From contig NZ_CP047945.1 in assembly GCF_014279795.1 (NCBI RefSeq), positions 1,570,572 through 1,634,571 of the forward strand: a stretch of DNA of 64,000 nt, read 5' to 3'. Position 1 is the stretch's first letter, and each line of letters starts with the position of its first letter. The notes under the pieces are model-generated. The model was not told the DNA's origin. It searched no databases and saw only the letters and a program-made list of their open reading frames with translations. The stretch comes from Synechococcus sp. PROS-7-1 (GTDB lineage Bacteria > Cyanobacteriota > Cyanobacteriia > PCC-6307 > Cyanobiaceae). Positions 27,231 to 35,591 of the stretch are shown piece by piece. A program made the position numbers and the translations under genes.

Positions 27231-28355
27231 TCAATTGATGCCGGAGGTCTCAATCCCATGCCTGAACCAGGCACAAGCCAAGCGATCAGACCAACACCCT
27301 TTAAGAAGACTGTCTCCGGCACCATGAAAGCCGTTGTGGCCGCCCTGGGCCGTCAACAACACAGCAAGGCGACGTCGACCCGACGGCAAGCCATCAGCAA
27401 CCACGGAGGTTTGGAGTTGGAGCGCAGAGGTCGCTGGCACCCAAGGATCATCAAGGGCCTGCAAGATCAAGGTCGGCGGAAGTGGCTGTGATGCCGAGAG
27501 AAGACGCGGCAGGGGTGAAGCCCCGGCGTAGTAATCGTCAACAGACGCGAAGCCCCAACGCGGTGCCGTGACCGCCTCATCAAAGGCACGGATCGACCGG
27601 GGGGGTTCACCGGTGAGTCGCTGCTGCTCTTGGGCACTGACGCCGAAGGGATCCGCCAGGGTCTGGCGCACAAGGCGCTTGAGAAGCCAACGCTGATACA
27701 CCCGATTGCGCGGACGTTCGATCGAGGCACTGCAGGCGGCAAGATCCAAGGGACTGCTGGCGCAGAACAGACCATCCAGCAGCGGTGCATGGCCGTCCCA
27801 GCCATGCGTTGCTCTCTCCTCGGCGCTGGCCATGCAGGCATTGAGCAGCATGGTGCCCCCCAGAGACACTCCAGCACCAAACAGGGGCAATGGCCTGGCT
27901 GATGGGGCCAACGCAGCACACAACTGCCGCGCGCGTTGAATCACCGGAAGAAGATCACTGTTGCAGCGAGCTGCGTAGGTGCCTCCAGCAAGATGGCGAC
28001 CGGGATCCGCTCCGCGCAGATTCAGCCTGAGCACCGCGAAGCCGCTGTTCTGGAGAGTGATGCCAAGACGCCTCAGACCCTCACGGCGACTGGAGCCGCC
28101 AAGACCGTGCAACAGCAGCACCAGCGCTCGGGGAGGTGCGCCTTGCAGGTCGACGCTGGGATGCGGGCGATCCAGAAACGCCAGCAATTCACCAGCGGCT
28201 GCGGCACCACTCGCCAGAGCAGGAACAGCGATCGGAATCGGTTCCCCACGGTCAGGAGGAAGCGCAACCGGACGGAGCGTGTCGCGCAGGGTCTGAAGGT
28301 CTCCACCGATCCAGGGAAAACGCTGCCGATAAGGAACAACCCCCAGCTGCTGCAA
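27231..28355 (-). CDS. YheT-type alpha/beta hydrolase
   Basis: About 374 residues with the start given here. The core reads LVLLLHGLGGSSRREGLRRLGITLQNSGFAVLRLNLRGAD, then the nucleophile elbow GAGVSLGGTMLLN (Ser in VSLGG), ILQALDDPWVPA (acid) and LLTAQGGHNGF (His), the YheT/EMB8-like pattern. Physiological substrate unknown. The start is unclear: no ATG or GTG lies near the expected N-terminus (PYRQRFPWIGGDLQTLRDTL). TTG at 28355 falls in the loop of a strong hairpin; GTG 28436 lies inside pntB, overlapping its end; TTG 28397 is another option. It follows pntB on the same strand. Confidence 0.78.
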   Translation of the reverse strand: MQQLGVVPYRQRFPWIGGDLQTLRDTLRPVALPPDRGEPIPIAVPALASGAAAAGELLAFLDRPHPSVDLQGAPPRALVLLLHGLGGSSRREGLRRLGITLQNSGFAVLRLNLRGADPGRHLAGGTYAARCNSDLLPVIQRARQLCAALAPSARPLPLFGAGVSLGGTMLLNACMASAEERATHGWDGHAPLLDGLFCASSPLDLAACSASIERPRNRVYQRWLLKRLVRQTLADPFGVSAQEQQRLTGEPPRSIRAFDEAVTAPRWGFASVDDYYAGASPLPRLLSASQPLPPTLILQALDDPWVPATSALQLQTSVVADGLPSGRRRLAVLLTAQGGHNGFHGAGDSLLKGCWSDRLACAWFRHGIETSGIN

Positions 28356-28369
28356 CAGCTGGGGGTTGT
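28336..28369. other. Perfect 14-bp hairpin at the pntB / hydrolase junction
   Basis: ACAACCCCCAGCTG (28336-28349) pairs perfectly with CAGCTGGGGGTTGT (28356-28369) around the loop CTGCAA. It lies 51 bases after the pntB stop in the direction of transcription and over the likely 5' end of the hydrolase reading frame. There is no real T-run after it on the minus strand (TCCTTAT), so it may be a weak terminator, an attenuator or an mRNA-stability element for the pnt transcript rather than a classical terminator. Confidence 0.55.
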
Positions 28370-28419
28370 CTGGAGGATTCGCGTGTGATGCCTTCAAAAG
28401 CCGAATGAGGTCGCGCGGA

Positions 28420-29838
28420 TCACTTCTTGCCGACACCGAGCTCTTTGAGCTCGCCCAGCAAGTCGCCCAGCACCTTCTTGGCATCACCAAAAACCATGGA
28501 GGTGTTGCCCAGGTCGAACAGGTCGTTCTTGATACCGGAGTAGCCAGCACTCATGCCCCGCTTGACGACAAACACGGTGCGGGCCTGCTGCACATCGAGC
28601 ACGGGCATGCCGTAGAGCGGCGAGCTGGGATCGTTCTTCGCCTGGGGATTGACCACATCGTTGGCGCCGAGCACCAACACCACATCGGTGGCAGGGAACT
28701 CGGGGTTGATCACGTCCATCTCCTTGAGCTGCTCGTAGGGCACATCGGCCTCAGCAAGCAGCACATTCATGTGACCCGGCATGCGACCAGCCACTGGGTG
28801 AATGGCGTAATCCACCTGAATACCAGCAGCCTCCAGTGAGCGCGTGACCTCGCGCAGGGTGTGCTGGGCCTGAGCCACGGCAAGGCCATAACCGGGCACG
28901 ATCACCACCCGCTCAGCTGCCTCCAGGGTGAGGGCACATTCCTCCACACTGCAACTGGTGATGTTGGTGTATTCACCACCACCGCCTCCGGAAGCAGCAC
29001 TGGCGCCCAGAGCACCACCAAAGAGCACCGACACCAGCGAACGGTTCATGCCATTGCACATCACCTGAGTGAGGATCAGGCCAGCGGCACCGACCATGGC
29101 GCCCGCCACGATCAGCAACTGGCTGCCCACCACGAAACCGGCAGCGGCAGCCGCCACACCGGAATAGCTGTTCAACAGCGAAATCACCACGGGCATGTCT
29201 GCGCCACCGATCGGCAGGGTGACGCCGATGCCCAGCAGACCGGAGGCCACCACCAGCAGCCACAGCCCCTGGGTGCCGTTTCCATCCGCGATCAGCTTGA
29301 TGGCGGCCACAAGAGAGGCCACCGCAAGGGCGATGTTGACCACGTGACGGGCCTTGCTCTGCATCCAGGCGGGCGTGGACAGCCAGCCCTGGAGCTTGGC
29401 CATGGCCACGATCGAGCCCGTGAAGGTGATGGCACCCACGAACACGGAAATCACGATGGACACCACGGCCACCAGTCCCGAGGCCTCGAGCTGGAGCGGG
29501 AAGAAGGCTGCGGCAAGCGCCACCAGCAGCGATGACATGCCACCACAGCCGTTGAACAGGGCCACCGTTTCCGGCATGGAGGTCATCGGAACCCGCTGGG
29601 CCGTAATGGCACCGAGAACGCCGCCGATCAGCGTGCCGATGATGATCCACGTCCAGGCCGCGGCCGAAATACCGGATGTACCGAGATAGTTGATCAGAAG
29701 GCCCAGAACAGCCAGGGCCATCGCCACAGCGGCCAGCTGGTTGGCACTGCGGGCAGAGCGCACTTTCGACAAGCCCTTGATGCCCAGGGCGAGCAGCAGA
29801 ACGGCAACCAGTTCAAAGGCGTACTTGAGAAAATCCAT
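28420..29838 (-). CDS. pntB: NAD(P) transhydrogenase subunit beta
   Basis: PntB forms the NADP(H)-binding domain and most of the proton channel of transhydrogenase, which uses the proton gradient to reduce NADP+ with NADH. The 472-residue protein has about nine hydrophobic segments and a C-terminal NADP domain (VVIVPGYGLAVAQAQHTLREV, HPVAGRMPGHMNVLLAEADVPY, DVVLVLGANDVVNP, MPVLDV, VVKRGMSAGYSGIKNDLF). ATG 29838 overlaps the pntAB stop by one base (TGATG). It is the last gene of the three-gene pnt operon. Confidence 0.96.
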   Translation of the reverse strand: MDFLKYAFELVAVLLLALGIKGLSKVRSARSANQLAAVAMALAVLGLLINYLGTSGISAAAWTWIIIGTLIGGVLGAITAQRVPMTSMPETVALFNGCGGMSSLLVALAAAFFPLQLEASGLVAVVSIVISVFVGAITFTGSIVAMAKLQGWLSTPAWMQSKARHVVNIALAVASLVAAIKLIADGNGTQGLWLLVVASGLLGIGVTLPIGGADMPVVISLLNSYSGVAAAAAGFVVGSQLLIVAGAMVGAAGLILTQVMCNGMNRSLVSVLFGGALGASAASGGGGGEYTNITSCSVEECALTLEAAERVVIVPGYGLAVAQAQHTLREVTRSLEAAGIQVDYAIHPVAGRMPGHMNVLLAEADVPYEQLKEMDVINPEFPATDVVLVLGANDVVNPQAKNDPSSPLYGMPVLDVQQARTVFVVKRGMSAGYSGIKNDLFDLGNTSMVFGDAKKVLGDLLGELKELGVGKK

Positions 29839-30143
29839 CAGCGGTTCTCCTTGCGGGCGGGCTTACGGCTGAACATGGCCAGCATGCGATCGGTGACCAG
29901 GAAGCCCCCGATCACATTGAAAAGGGCAAAGCCCAGGGAGACGGCCCCGAGAATCAGCAGCACCAGGTTGTCCCCGGAGCGGATGATTGCGGTGAGCGCG
30001 GCCAGCACGGTGATGCCGGAGATGGCATTGGCCCCACTCATCAAGGGGGTGTGCAGGGTGGGTGGCACCTTGCCGATCAGTTCCAGTCCCAGAAGGCTGC
30101 CGAGCAGCAGCACCCAGAGGAACTCCACAAAGCTTGTTTCCAT
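29838..30143 (-). CDS. pntAB: NAD(P) transhydrogenase subunit alpha, membrane part (alpha-2)
   Basis: 101 residues with three or four hydrophobic helices (FVEFLWVLLLGSLLGLELI, GANAISGITVLAALTAIIR, NLVLLILGAVSLGFALFNVIGGFLVTDRML). In E. coli this region is the C-terminal part of PntA; in many other bacteria, including cyanobacteria, it is a separate gene as here. Start ATG 30143 overlaps the pntAA stop (TGATG) and its stop overlaps pntB by one base, so all three subunits are translationally coupled in equal amounts. The product supplies part of the proton channel. Confidence 0.94.
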   Translation of the reverse strand: METSFVEFLWVLLLGSLLGLELIGKVPPTLHTPLMSGANAISGITVLAALTAIIRSGDNLVLLILGAVSLGFALFNVIGGFLVTDRMLAMFSRKPARKENR

Positions 30144-31282
30144 CAGTTGGCTCCTGGGGTGAGAACGTCGCTGCGGCGGATGTTGCCGTCCTGACTGATC
30201 AGGCAACCGGCAATGAGCTCATCCTCAAGGTCGAGGGTGAGCTGGCTGTCTTGAAGCATGGGCTGCAGCAGCGCCAGCAAATTTTTGGAGTAAAGGAAGC
30301 TGGCGTGGTTGGGAACGGAGCAGGGGAGGTCATTGGCTCCGATCAACTTCACGCCCTTGCGATCCACGGTCTGGGAGGGAACGGTGTCGGCGCAGTTGCC
30401 GCCCTGAGCGACGGCCAGATCCACCACCACCGCCCCGGGGCGCATGCGATCGAGCATGTCTTCACTGATCAAACGCGGCGCACGCCGACCTGGCACCTGT
30501 GCGGTGCAGATGGCCACGTCGGCCTCGGCGAGCTGATCCGACAGCTGCTGACGCTGGGCCGCGAGGAAGGCATCGGAGGCCTGTTTCGCATAGCCACCCG
30601 ACTCAGCGGGTTTGTCCTCCATCTCGGGAGGGTCGATGAAGCGGGCACCGAGGGATTCCACCTGCTCCTTCACAGCAGGCCGGATATCGCTGACGTAGAC
30701 CACAGCACCAAGCCGGCGTGCGGTTGCAACGGCCTGAAGGCCGGCCACCCCTGCACCGAGCACCACAACCCGGGCAGGCTGAACCGTGCCTGCTGCGGTC
30801 ATCAGCATCGGGAAATAGCGATCCAGCGCCGCCGAGGCCAGCAGGACCGACTTGTAACCGGCGATATTGGCCTGAGAAGAGAGTGCATCGGCTGACTGGG
30901 CACGGCTGATGCGAGGCAACAGCTCGAGGGCCATCGCCGAAAGACCGCAACGCTTCAGCGCTGCATCGAGCTCGGCATTGGCGTAAGGAGCCAGCAGACC
31001 CACCACCAGCGCACCACGGCGCAAGCGGCCGAGATCAACAGGGGAGGGTGACTGAACGCACAGCAGCACGTCGGCTTCTCCCCAGGCCTGACTGTCTCCT
31101 GGAGTCACCAGCTGCGCGCCGGCCTCGGCGTAGGCCTCATCGAGAAAGCCGGACGTCCGTCCGGCTCCCCGTTCGAGCACCACCCGACAACCGAGAGCGA
31201 TGAACTTCTTGACTGTTTCCGGTGAGGCCGCAACGCGGGTTTCCCCCACCGCTGTCTCCACCGGGATCAAAAGTATGGGCAA
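30143..31282 (-). CDS. pntAA: NAD(P) transhydrogenase subunit alpha, NAD-binding part (alpha-1)
   Basis: 379-residue soluble NAD(H)-binding subunit, related to alanine dehydrogenase. Signatures: IPVETAVGETRVAASPETVKKF at the start, MTAAGTVQPARVVVLGAGVAGLQAVATARRLGAVVYVSDIRP (Rossmann fold) and GAVVVDLAVAQGGNCADT. No ATG is available: the TTG at 31282 gives the correct N-terminus (second residue Pro), with a second TTG four codons on. First gene of the pnt operon; a 122-base space separates it from the divergent gene at 31405 and should hold the promoters of both. Confidence 0.94.
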   Translation of the reverse strand: MPILLIPVETAVGETRVAASPETVKKFIALGCRVVLERGAGRTSGFLDEAYAEAGAQLVTPGDSQAWGEADVLLCVQSPSPVDLGRLRRGALVVGLLAPYANAELDAALKRCGLSAMALELLPRISRAQSADALSSQANIAGYKSVLLASAALDRYFPMLMTAAGTVQPARVVVLGAGVAGLQAVATARRLGAVVYVSDIRPAVKEQVESLGARFIDPPEMEDKPAESGGYAKQASDAFLAAQRQQLSDQLAEADVAICTAQVPGRRAPRLISEDMLDRMRPGAVVVDLAVAQGGNCADTVPSQTVDRKGVKLIGANDLPCSVPNHASFLYSKNLLALLQPMLQDSQLTLDLEDELIAGCLISQDGNIRRSDVLTPGAN

Positions 31283-31404
31283 GATCGTGATGCCGCCGAC
31301 CGAGGCGAGGTTAGGCCGTCGCCGGATTCCGCCTGGATCTTTTCTGAAGAAGCAGATCAGCGAGGGCTGTTGATGGCTATGGAAAGGATCCTGTTTGCAA
31401 CACC

Positions 31405-31983
31405 ATGGGACTCACAGCGATCGAATGCCCAGACGGCGTCTGCCACAGCCATCACGGCGGCCACGCCGTTGAGCGCAATGCCATGGAAAAGCTGCTGGCC
31501 GACCACGGCCGCGAATGGTGCGAGCGGCTGGCCGAGCGCATCTACGAGATGTCTGTGGACACCTTTTCCCAGACCGTGATGCCCAGCCTCCACGCCGCCG
31601 GTTGGCAGCGACGCCACCTGGACTGGGAGTTCAAGCTGAGCGAGCAGGATTCAGAACCCGACCGCACCCTGGTCGACGGCATCATCAATGCCACCGAAAG
31701 CTTTCTGCGCAGCAGTGAGGTGCACCGCCTGTTCATCCAGGAACTGGTTCAGGGCACGTTTGACGAAGCCTCAGACGACCACCTGCGCAGCCAGGCTGTG
31801 CGCCAGCTGATCGAGGAAGAGATTCTTGGACTGCTGGAATCGCAGCGGGAGCAGCTTCTTCAACGGGTCAGCACCCGTTTGCTCGAGCCTGCAGGAGGAC
31901 GGATGGACCGAGCCCATCAAGCCGCTGAGGATGGACTGGTGGAAGTGGAGCGGTTGCTCTGCAACCACACCGAATCGCTCTGA
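31405..31983 (+). CDS. Hypothetical protein with His/Cys-rich N-terminus, 192 aa
   Basis: Not recognised as a named family. ATG 31405. The first 20 residues include CPDGVCHSHHGGH, a cluster of two Cys and four His that could bind a metal such as zinc, copper or nickel (inference). The rest is soluble and helical, with charged segments (EWCERLAERIYEMSVDTFSQTVMPSLHAAGWQRRHLDWEFKLSE, RQLIEEEILGLLESQREQLLQRV) and no membrane span or signal peptide. It is divergent from pntAA, with a shared 122-base upstream region. Length and composition support a true gene, likely conserved in picocyanobacteria. Confidence 0.72.
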   Translation: MGLTAIECPDGVCHSHHGGHAVERNAMEKLLADHGREWCERLAERIYEMSVDTFSQTVMPSLHAAGWQRRHLDWEFKLSEQDSEPDRTLVDGIINATESFLRSSEVHRLFIQELVQGTFDEASDDHLRSQAVRQLIEEEILGLLESQREQLLQRVSTRLLEPAGGRMDRAHQAAEDGLVEVERLLCNHTESL

Positions 31984-32018
31984 ACAACAGGCGAAACGCA
32001 AGAGGAGTTAAGACGGAC

Positions 32019-32064
32019 GAGCAGGACCTGAATGCCTTCAGAACAAGGGCATCAGTTCCTGCTC
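32019..32064. repeat. Imperfect inverted repeat overlapping the end of a small gene
   Basis: GAGCAGGA at 32019 pairs with TCCTGCTC at 32057, and the inner CTGA and TGCC pair with TCAG and GGCA, with one mismatch and one bulge; the ten-base loop contains the stop of the small minus-strand gene. It lies between convergent genes, where a shared terminator is expected, but no T-run flanks it. Confidence 0.4.
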
Positions 32065-32214
32065 AACTGACTGCGCCATGGGCCGGCGGCCTTGGTGATG
32101 CAGAAGCCTGGCGCGAAGAATGAGCGGATCCAGATCACAATCGAGGGGCCAACAGCGCTCGAGGGAGCGCCTGGATTCAGGACCGGACATGGGCTTGTAG
32201 CGACGTCGGGCCAT
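32038..32214 (-). CDS. Small basic protein, 58 aa
   Basis: A short reading frame from ATG 32214 that encodes an Arg-rich protein beginning MARRRYKPMSGPESRRSLER, then CWPLDCDLDPLILRARLLHHQGRRPMAQSVEQELMPLF. The composition (Arg/Leu-rich but with ordered charged and hydrophobic residues and a plausible amphipathic helix) looks like a genuine small picocyanobacterial protein, and no other gene occupies this 450-base gap. No Shine-Dalgarno sequence is obvious. Not recognised; function unknown. It is convergent with the preceding gene and divergent from the helicase. Confidence 0.5.
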   Translation of the reverse strand: MARRRYKPMSGPESRRSLERCWPLDCDLDPLILRARLLHHQGRRPMAQSVEQELMPLF

Positions 32215-32439
32215 AGCAGAGAGGGGCGAAAACCCGAGGGCTGATGGTCGGAAGGTAAGGGTGGCGAAAGCGATTGGAATGGTTAGAAAGACCTATCTTT
32301 CCGATCCGCCATCACGACGCCGTCTTTTGCTCTCGGTGGAGTTGCACCCAACAACGCGATCCGGCCCCGTCAGTGGCAGCAGCAACTGATCCAGCTGCTG
32401 CGCCGACGCCTGGATCCGATTGCTTCTGGATCGCGGGAT

Positions 32440-33753
32440 GTGCTGATCCATGCGGGGCCTGGTGCGGGGAAGACCCTCGGCGCCCTGCTGGCCTTCCAGG
32501 CGATGCAGAAGGAAGGGCGTCTGAATCGCGTACTTGTGTTCTGTCACCGCACCTCGATCCTCGAGCAGTGGCAACGGGCGGCAGAGCGCCTGGGACTTCG
32601 TCTTCAGCCCTGGAACGGTCCCGGCAGTGCCCCGCTCCAGGCCGACGGATGGCTGGTGAGTTACCAGGGGGCTGGTCGACAGTCTGAGGCGCTCAAAGCC
32701 GAGATCGCCCTGTGGAGCCATGGCACGCATCTGGCGATCGCAGACGAAGCCCACCATCTCGGGGTGGAGCCGGAAGAACCTGAAGGGCCGGTTTGGGGTC
32801 GCACGTTTCTGGAGCTGAGCCAGAGCGCCAGGCTGCGGCTGGGGCTGACCGGAACCCCCTTCCGGGCCGACAACCTTGCGTTCTGTGCCGCTCGGAGAGT
32901 GGAAGTGGAGGAGGCCGGTGAGCGGATGGAGCAGATCCAACCCGATCTCAGTGTGGAGCCGCGGGAACTGATCGCGGCTGGGGATGTGAGACCGCTGGAA
33001 TTTCGCTTCCAAGACGGATGGGTGGAACACAGCCAGGAGGGTCAGCCCGACCGGGAGGTGTCGCCGTTGTCGTCTGAGCAGAGGGAGAGCTGGCGAGCGC
33101 GCAACCTGCGCAGAGCCATCCGCCTTGCGGACAGCAGCAGCATCGCCCTGCAGCTGCTGCTGCGGGCCCGAACCCAACTGGAACGTGTTCGCCAGCACCA
33201 CCCGCGTGCGGCAGGTCTGGTGATCGCTCGGGACATCGACCACGCCCGAACCATCTCCTCCCTTCTCGAAGAGCAGGGCGACCGGGTGGACCTTGTTCAC
33301 TCCCAAGACCCAGGCGCCTCGGATCGACTGAACCGCTTTGAACGCGGGGATGCCGACTGGCTTGTGAGCATCGACATGTGCGCCGAAGGATTTGATGCCC
33401 CCCGACTGCGGGTGGTGGCCTATCTCACGACAGTGGCGACCCGAAGCCGTTTCATCCAGGGCATCACCCGGGCCGTCCGTCTCTGCGGGGATCGGGCCAG
33501 CAAGGAGGCGATTCCCCGCGATCCCTCCTTTGTGTTCGCGCCGGCCGACCCCCTGTTGATGCAGTACGCACGCAACTGGTCGCTGTCTGAGCCATATCGC
33601 ATTGCGGCTCCTGCCAAATCAGACACGCCTGAGGAGTGCGCGCAAGGAGGCTCATGGCGAGGGCCGAGCCTGCCCCTGGAAGCCGTCGGCGACGGTGCTG
33701 GTGCGGTGATCCGTATGCGAACCCCGGAATTACCTCAATTTTTGCAGCGCTGA
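32440..33753 (+). CDS. DEAH-box superfamily II helicase (5' end unresolved)
   Basis: 437 residues from GTG 32440. Motifs: Walker A AGPGAGKT almost at the start, DEAH in IADEAHHLGV, TGTPFR as motif III, and QGITRAVR as motif VI, so it is a complete SF2 core, likely acting on nucleic acid. However, the Walker A begins only seven residues after this GTG, while the same frame upstream reads RPRQWQQQLIQLLRRRLDP, a normal N-terminal helicase helix. That frame is open back to TAG 32284 but holds no ATG, GTG or TTG. A second frame starting at ATG 32279 (MVRKTYLSDPPSRRRLLLSV) may be the true beginning, joined by a frameshift, or a non-standard start is used. Confidence 0.75.
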   Translation: MLIHAGPGAGKTLGALLAFQAMQKEGRLNRVLVFCHRTSILEQWQRAAERLGLRLQPWNGPGSAPLQADGWLVSYQGAGRQSEALKAEIALWSHGTHLAIADEAHHLGVEPEEPEGPVWGRTFLELSQSARLRLGLTGTPFRADNLAFCAARRVEVEEAGERMEQIQPDLSVEPRELIAAGDVRPLEFRFQDGWVEHSQEGQPDREVSPLSSEQRESWRARNLRRAIRLADSSSIALQLLLRARTQLERVRQHHPRAAGLVIARDIDHARTISSLLEEQGDRVDLVHSQDPGASDRLNRFERGDADWLVSIDMCAEGFDAPRLRVVAYLTTVATRSRFIQGITRAVRLCGDRASKEAIPRDPSFVFAPADPLLMQYARNWSLSEPYRIAAPAKSDTPEECAQGGSWRGPSLPLEAVGDGAGAVIRMRTPELPQFLQR

Positions 33754-33849
33754 AAACATCTTCTCGTAAGAAAAAATGCGACGGTCTGCAAAATCAGGCC
33801 TGATGGAGCGCCATCAGCATTCAGCCTGGGCACCATCTGGGAGACAGTC

Positions 33850-34098
33850 ATGGACGCAGCTCTAGAACGTCGCGTCAGCGTTGCCACCTGCTGGGCAACA
33901 ACCCGGATTGCAGTGCTCGACAGCGCTGAGCGCTACGAAGACAGCTATGCGGTAACCCAAGAATTCCGGGAATGGATTCTCTGTATCGGGGAGCATCCGG
34001 AGATGCTGGAGGATTCCGTGATGAGCCTGAAGCAATCCAATGGGAAGCGTCGCCCCCTGCATGCAGACCACGCCTCAGAAGATTCACTTGAAATCTAA
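33850..34098 (+). CDS. Small hypothetical protein, 82 aa
   Basis: Not recognised. From ATG 33850 the protein has a core RRVSVATCWATTRIAVLDSAERYEDSYAVTQEFREWILCIGEHPEMLEDSVMSL, soluble and probably helical, and a Lys/Arg/His-rich tail. Composition is normal coding. It sits 96 bases after the helicase and 128 bases before the NTRC gene, in a local stretch with more A+T than its surroundings. No motif suggests function. Confidence 0.6.
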   Translation: MDAALERRVSVATCWATTRIAVLDSAERYEDSYAVTQEFREWILCIGEHPEMLEDSVMSLKQSNGKRRPLHADHASEDSLEI

Positions 34099-34118
34099 AT
34101 AAATTCTTAAATAGCCAA

Positions 34119-34143
34119 TTTTCTGATCATTCCGATCAGAAAA
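34119..34143. terminator. A+T-flanked hairpin downstream of the 82-aa gene
   Basis: TTTTCTGATC and GATCAGAAAA form a perfect ten-base-pair stem around ATTCC, 20 bases after the stop of the gene at 33850. On the plus strand it is followed by A residues rather than T, so it is not a textbook terminator, but its position between two plus-strand genes fits transcript-end formation. Confidence 0.4.
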
Positions 34144-34226
34144 AACGCGACCAAATTGCCAACAAAAAAAGCCCATCAGCCGGCCCCGACCACCTACACT
34201 TAACTCATAGTCACTCCGCATTAGCC

Positions 34227-35588
34227 ATGGCGGTCGAAAACCTGGTGATCGTGGGGTCTGGCCCTGCTGGGTACACCGCAGCCATCTACGCCGCCCGCGC
34301 CAACCTCAACCCGCTTCTGATCACGGGATTCCAACGGGGTGGAATTCCAGGTGGGCAATTGATGACCACCACCCATGTGGAAAATTTCCCTGGGTTTCCC
34401 GATGGCGTCCTAGGTCCTGACCTGATGGACCTGATGAAGGCCCAAGCGCAACGTTGGGGAACACGCTTGCTTGAGGCCGATGCAGACCGCATCGACTTGA
34501 GCCAGAGGCCCTACAGAATCGAAGCCGATGGCGACACGATCGAGACCCAGGCTCTGATCATCGCCACCGGTGCGAGCGCCAATCGCCTGAGCCTCCCCAA
34601 TGAAGAACGCTTCTGGAGCCAGGGAATCAGCGCCTGCGCCATCTGCGATGGCGCGACGCCCCAGTTCCGCAACGAGGAATTGGCCGTGGTGGGAGGCGGT
34701 GACTCCGCCTGCGAAGAGGCTGTGTATCTAACGAAATACGGAAGCCATGTGCACCTGCTGGTGCGCTCCGACCGCCTGCGTGCCAGCGCCGCCATGGCCG
34801 ACCGGGTGCAGGCCAACCCCCAGATCACCGTGCACTGGAACACCCAAGTGGCCGACGCCGAAGGCGGTGAATGGCTTAGTGGGCTGCGGCTCCAGCGCCG
34901 AGACAGCGGCCTGGAGGAGCACCTTCCAGTGAGGGGAATGTTCTATGCCATCGGCCACACACCGAACACCGAATTGGTGCGTGACCAGCTCCATTGCGAT
35001 GGCACCGGTTATCTGATCACCCAGCCCGGGCGCCCGGAAACCTCCAAAGAGGGGGTGTTCGCGGCCGGAGATGTTGCGGATGCGGAGTGGCGCCAAGGAA
35101 TCACCGCTGCAGGGAGTGGCTGCCAGGCAGCCCTGGCCGCCGAGCGATGGCTCAGCCACAACGACCTGGCCCAATTGGTGAAGCGCGATCAGGCCGAGCC
35201 CGCCAAGGCGGACACACCCAAAGCCACAGCGGAAACAACGGAATCCACCTACGACCCTGATGCGCTCTGGCAGAAGGGAAGCTACGCCCTCAGGAAGCTG
35301 TACCACGACAGCCAGAGGCCGCTCCTGGTTGTTTACACATCCCCGAGCTGCGGCCCCTGCCACGTGCTGAAGCCTCAGCTCAAGCGTGTGCTCGATGAAC
35401 TGGGAGGGCGCGCTCAGGGGATCGAAATCGATGTCGAGGCCGACCAGGCCATCGCTGAACAAGCTGGCGTGAATGGCACGCCCACCGTGCAGCTCTTTTA
35501 CGACAAAGAGCTCAAACAGCAATGGCGAGGAGTGAAGCAGCGCAGCGAGTTCATGGCCTCGATTCGCTCACTGCTGCCTGAGAGCTGA
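34227..35588 (+). CDS. NADPH-thioredoxin reductase fused to thioredoxin (NTRC)
   Basis: 453 residues. Residues 1-320 are a complete NADPH-thioredoxin reductase: FAD motif GSGPAGYTAAIYAARANL near 10-27, the redox pair CAIC at 137-140, NADPH motif VVGGGDSACEEA from 154, and FAD-binding FAAGDVADAEWRQGITAAGSGCQAA. A linker (about 320-345) leads to a thioredoxin domain with CGPC at 375-378 and the cis-Pro segment NGTPTVQLF. This is the NTRC arrangement of chloroplasts and some cyanobacteria, which passes NADPH electrons to 2-Cys peroxiredoxin and light-regulated targets. Start ATG 34227. A possible -10 element (TACACT, 34193-34198) lies upstream, without a clear -35. Confidence 0.95.
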   Translation: MAVENLVIVGSGPAGYTAAIYAARANLNPLLITGFQRGGIPGGQLMTTTHVENFPGFPDGVLGPDLMDLMKAQAQRWGTRLLEADADRIDLSQRPYRIEADGDTIETQALIIATGASANRLSLPNEERFWSQGISACAICDGATPQFRNEELAVVGGGDSACEEAVYLTKYGSHVHLLVRSDRLRASAAMADRVQANPQITVHWNTQVADAEGGEWLSGLRLQRRDSGLEEHLPVRGMFYAIGHTPNTELVRDQLHCDGTGYLITQPGRPETSKEGVFAAGDVADAEWRQGITAAGSGCQAALAAERWLSHNDLAQLVKRDQAEPAKADTPKATAETTESTYDPDALWQKGSYALRKLYHDSQRPLLVVYTSPSCGPCHVLKPQLKRVLDELGGRAQGIEIDVEADQAIAEQAGVNGTPTVQLFYDKELKQQWRGVKQRSEFMASIRSLLPES

Positions 35589-35591
35589 GCC

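Noticed and set aside
28336-28369. Hairpin considered as a standard Rho-independent terminator of pntB
   Set aside because: The stem is strong but there is no T-run on the minus strand, so it is reported as a structure of uncertain role.
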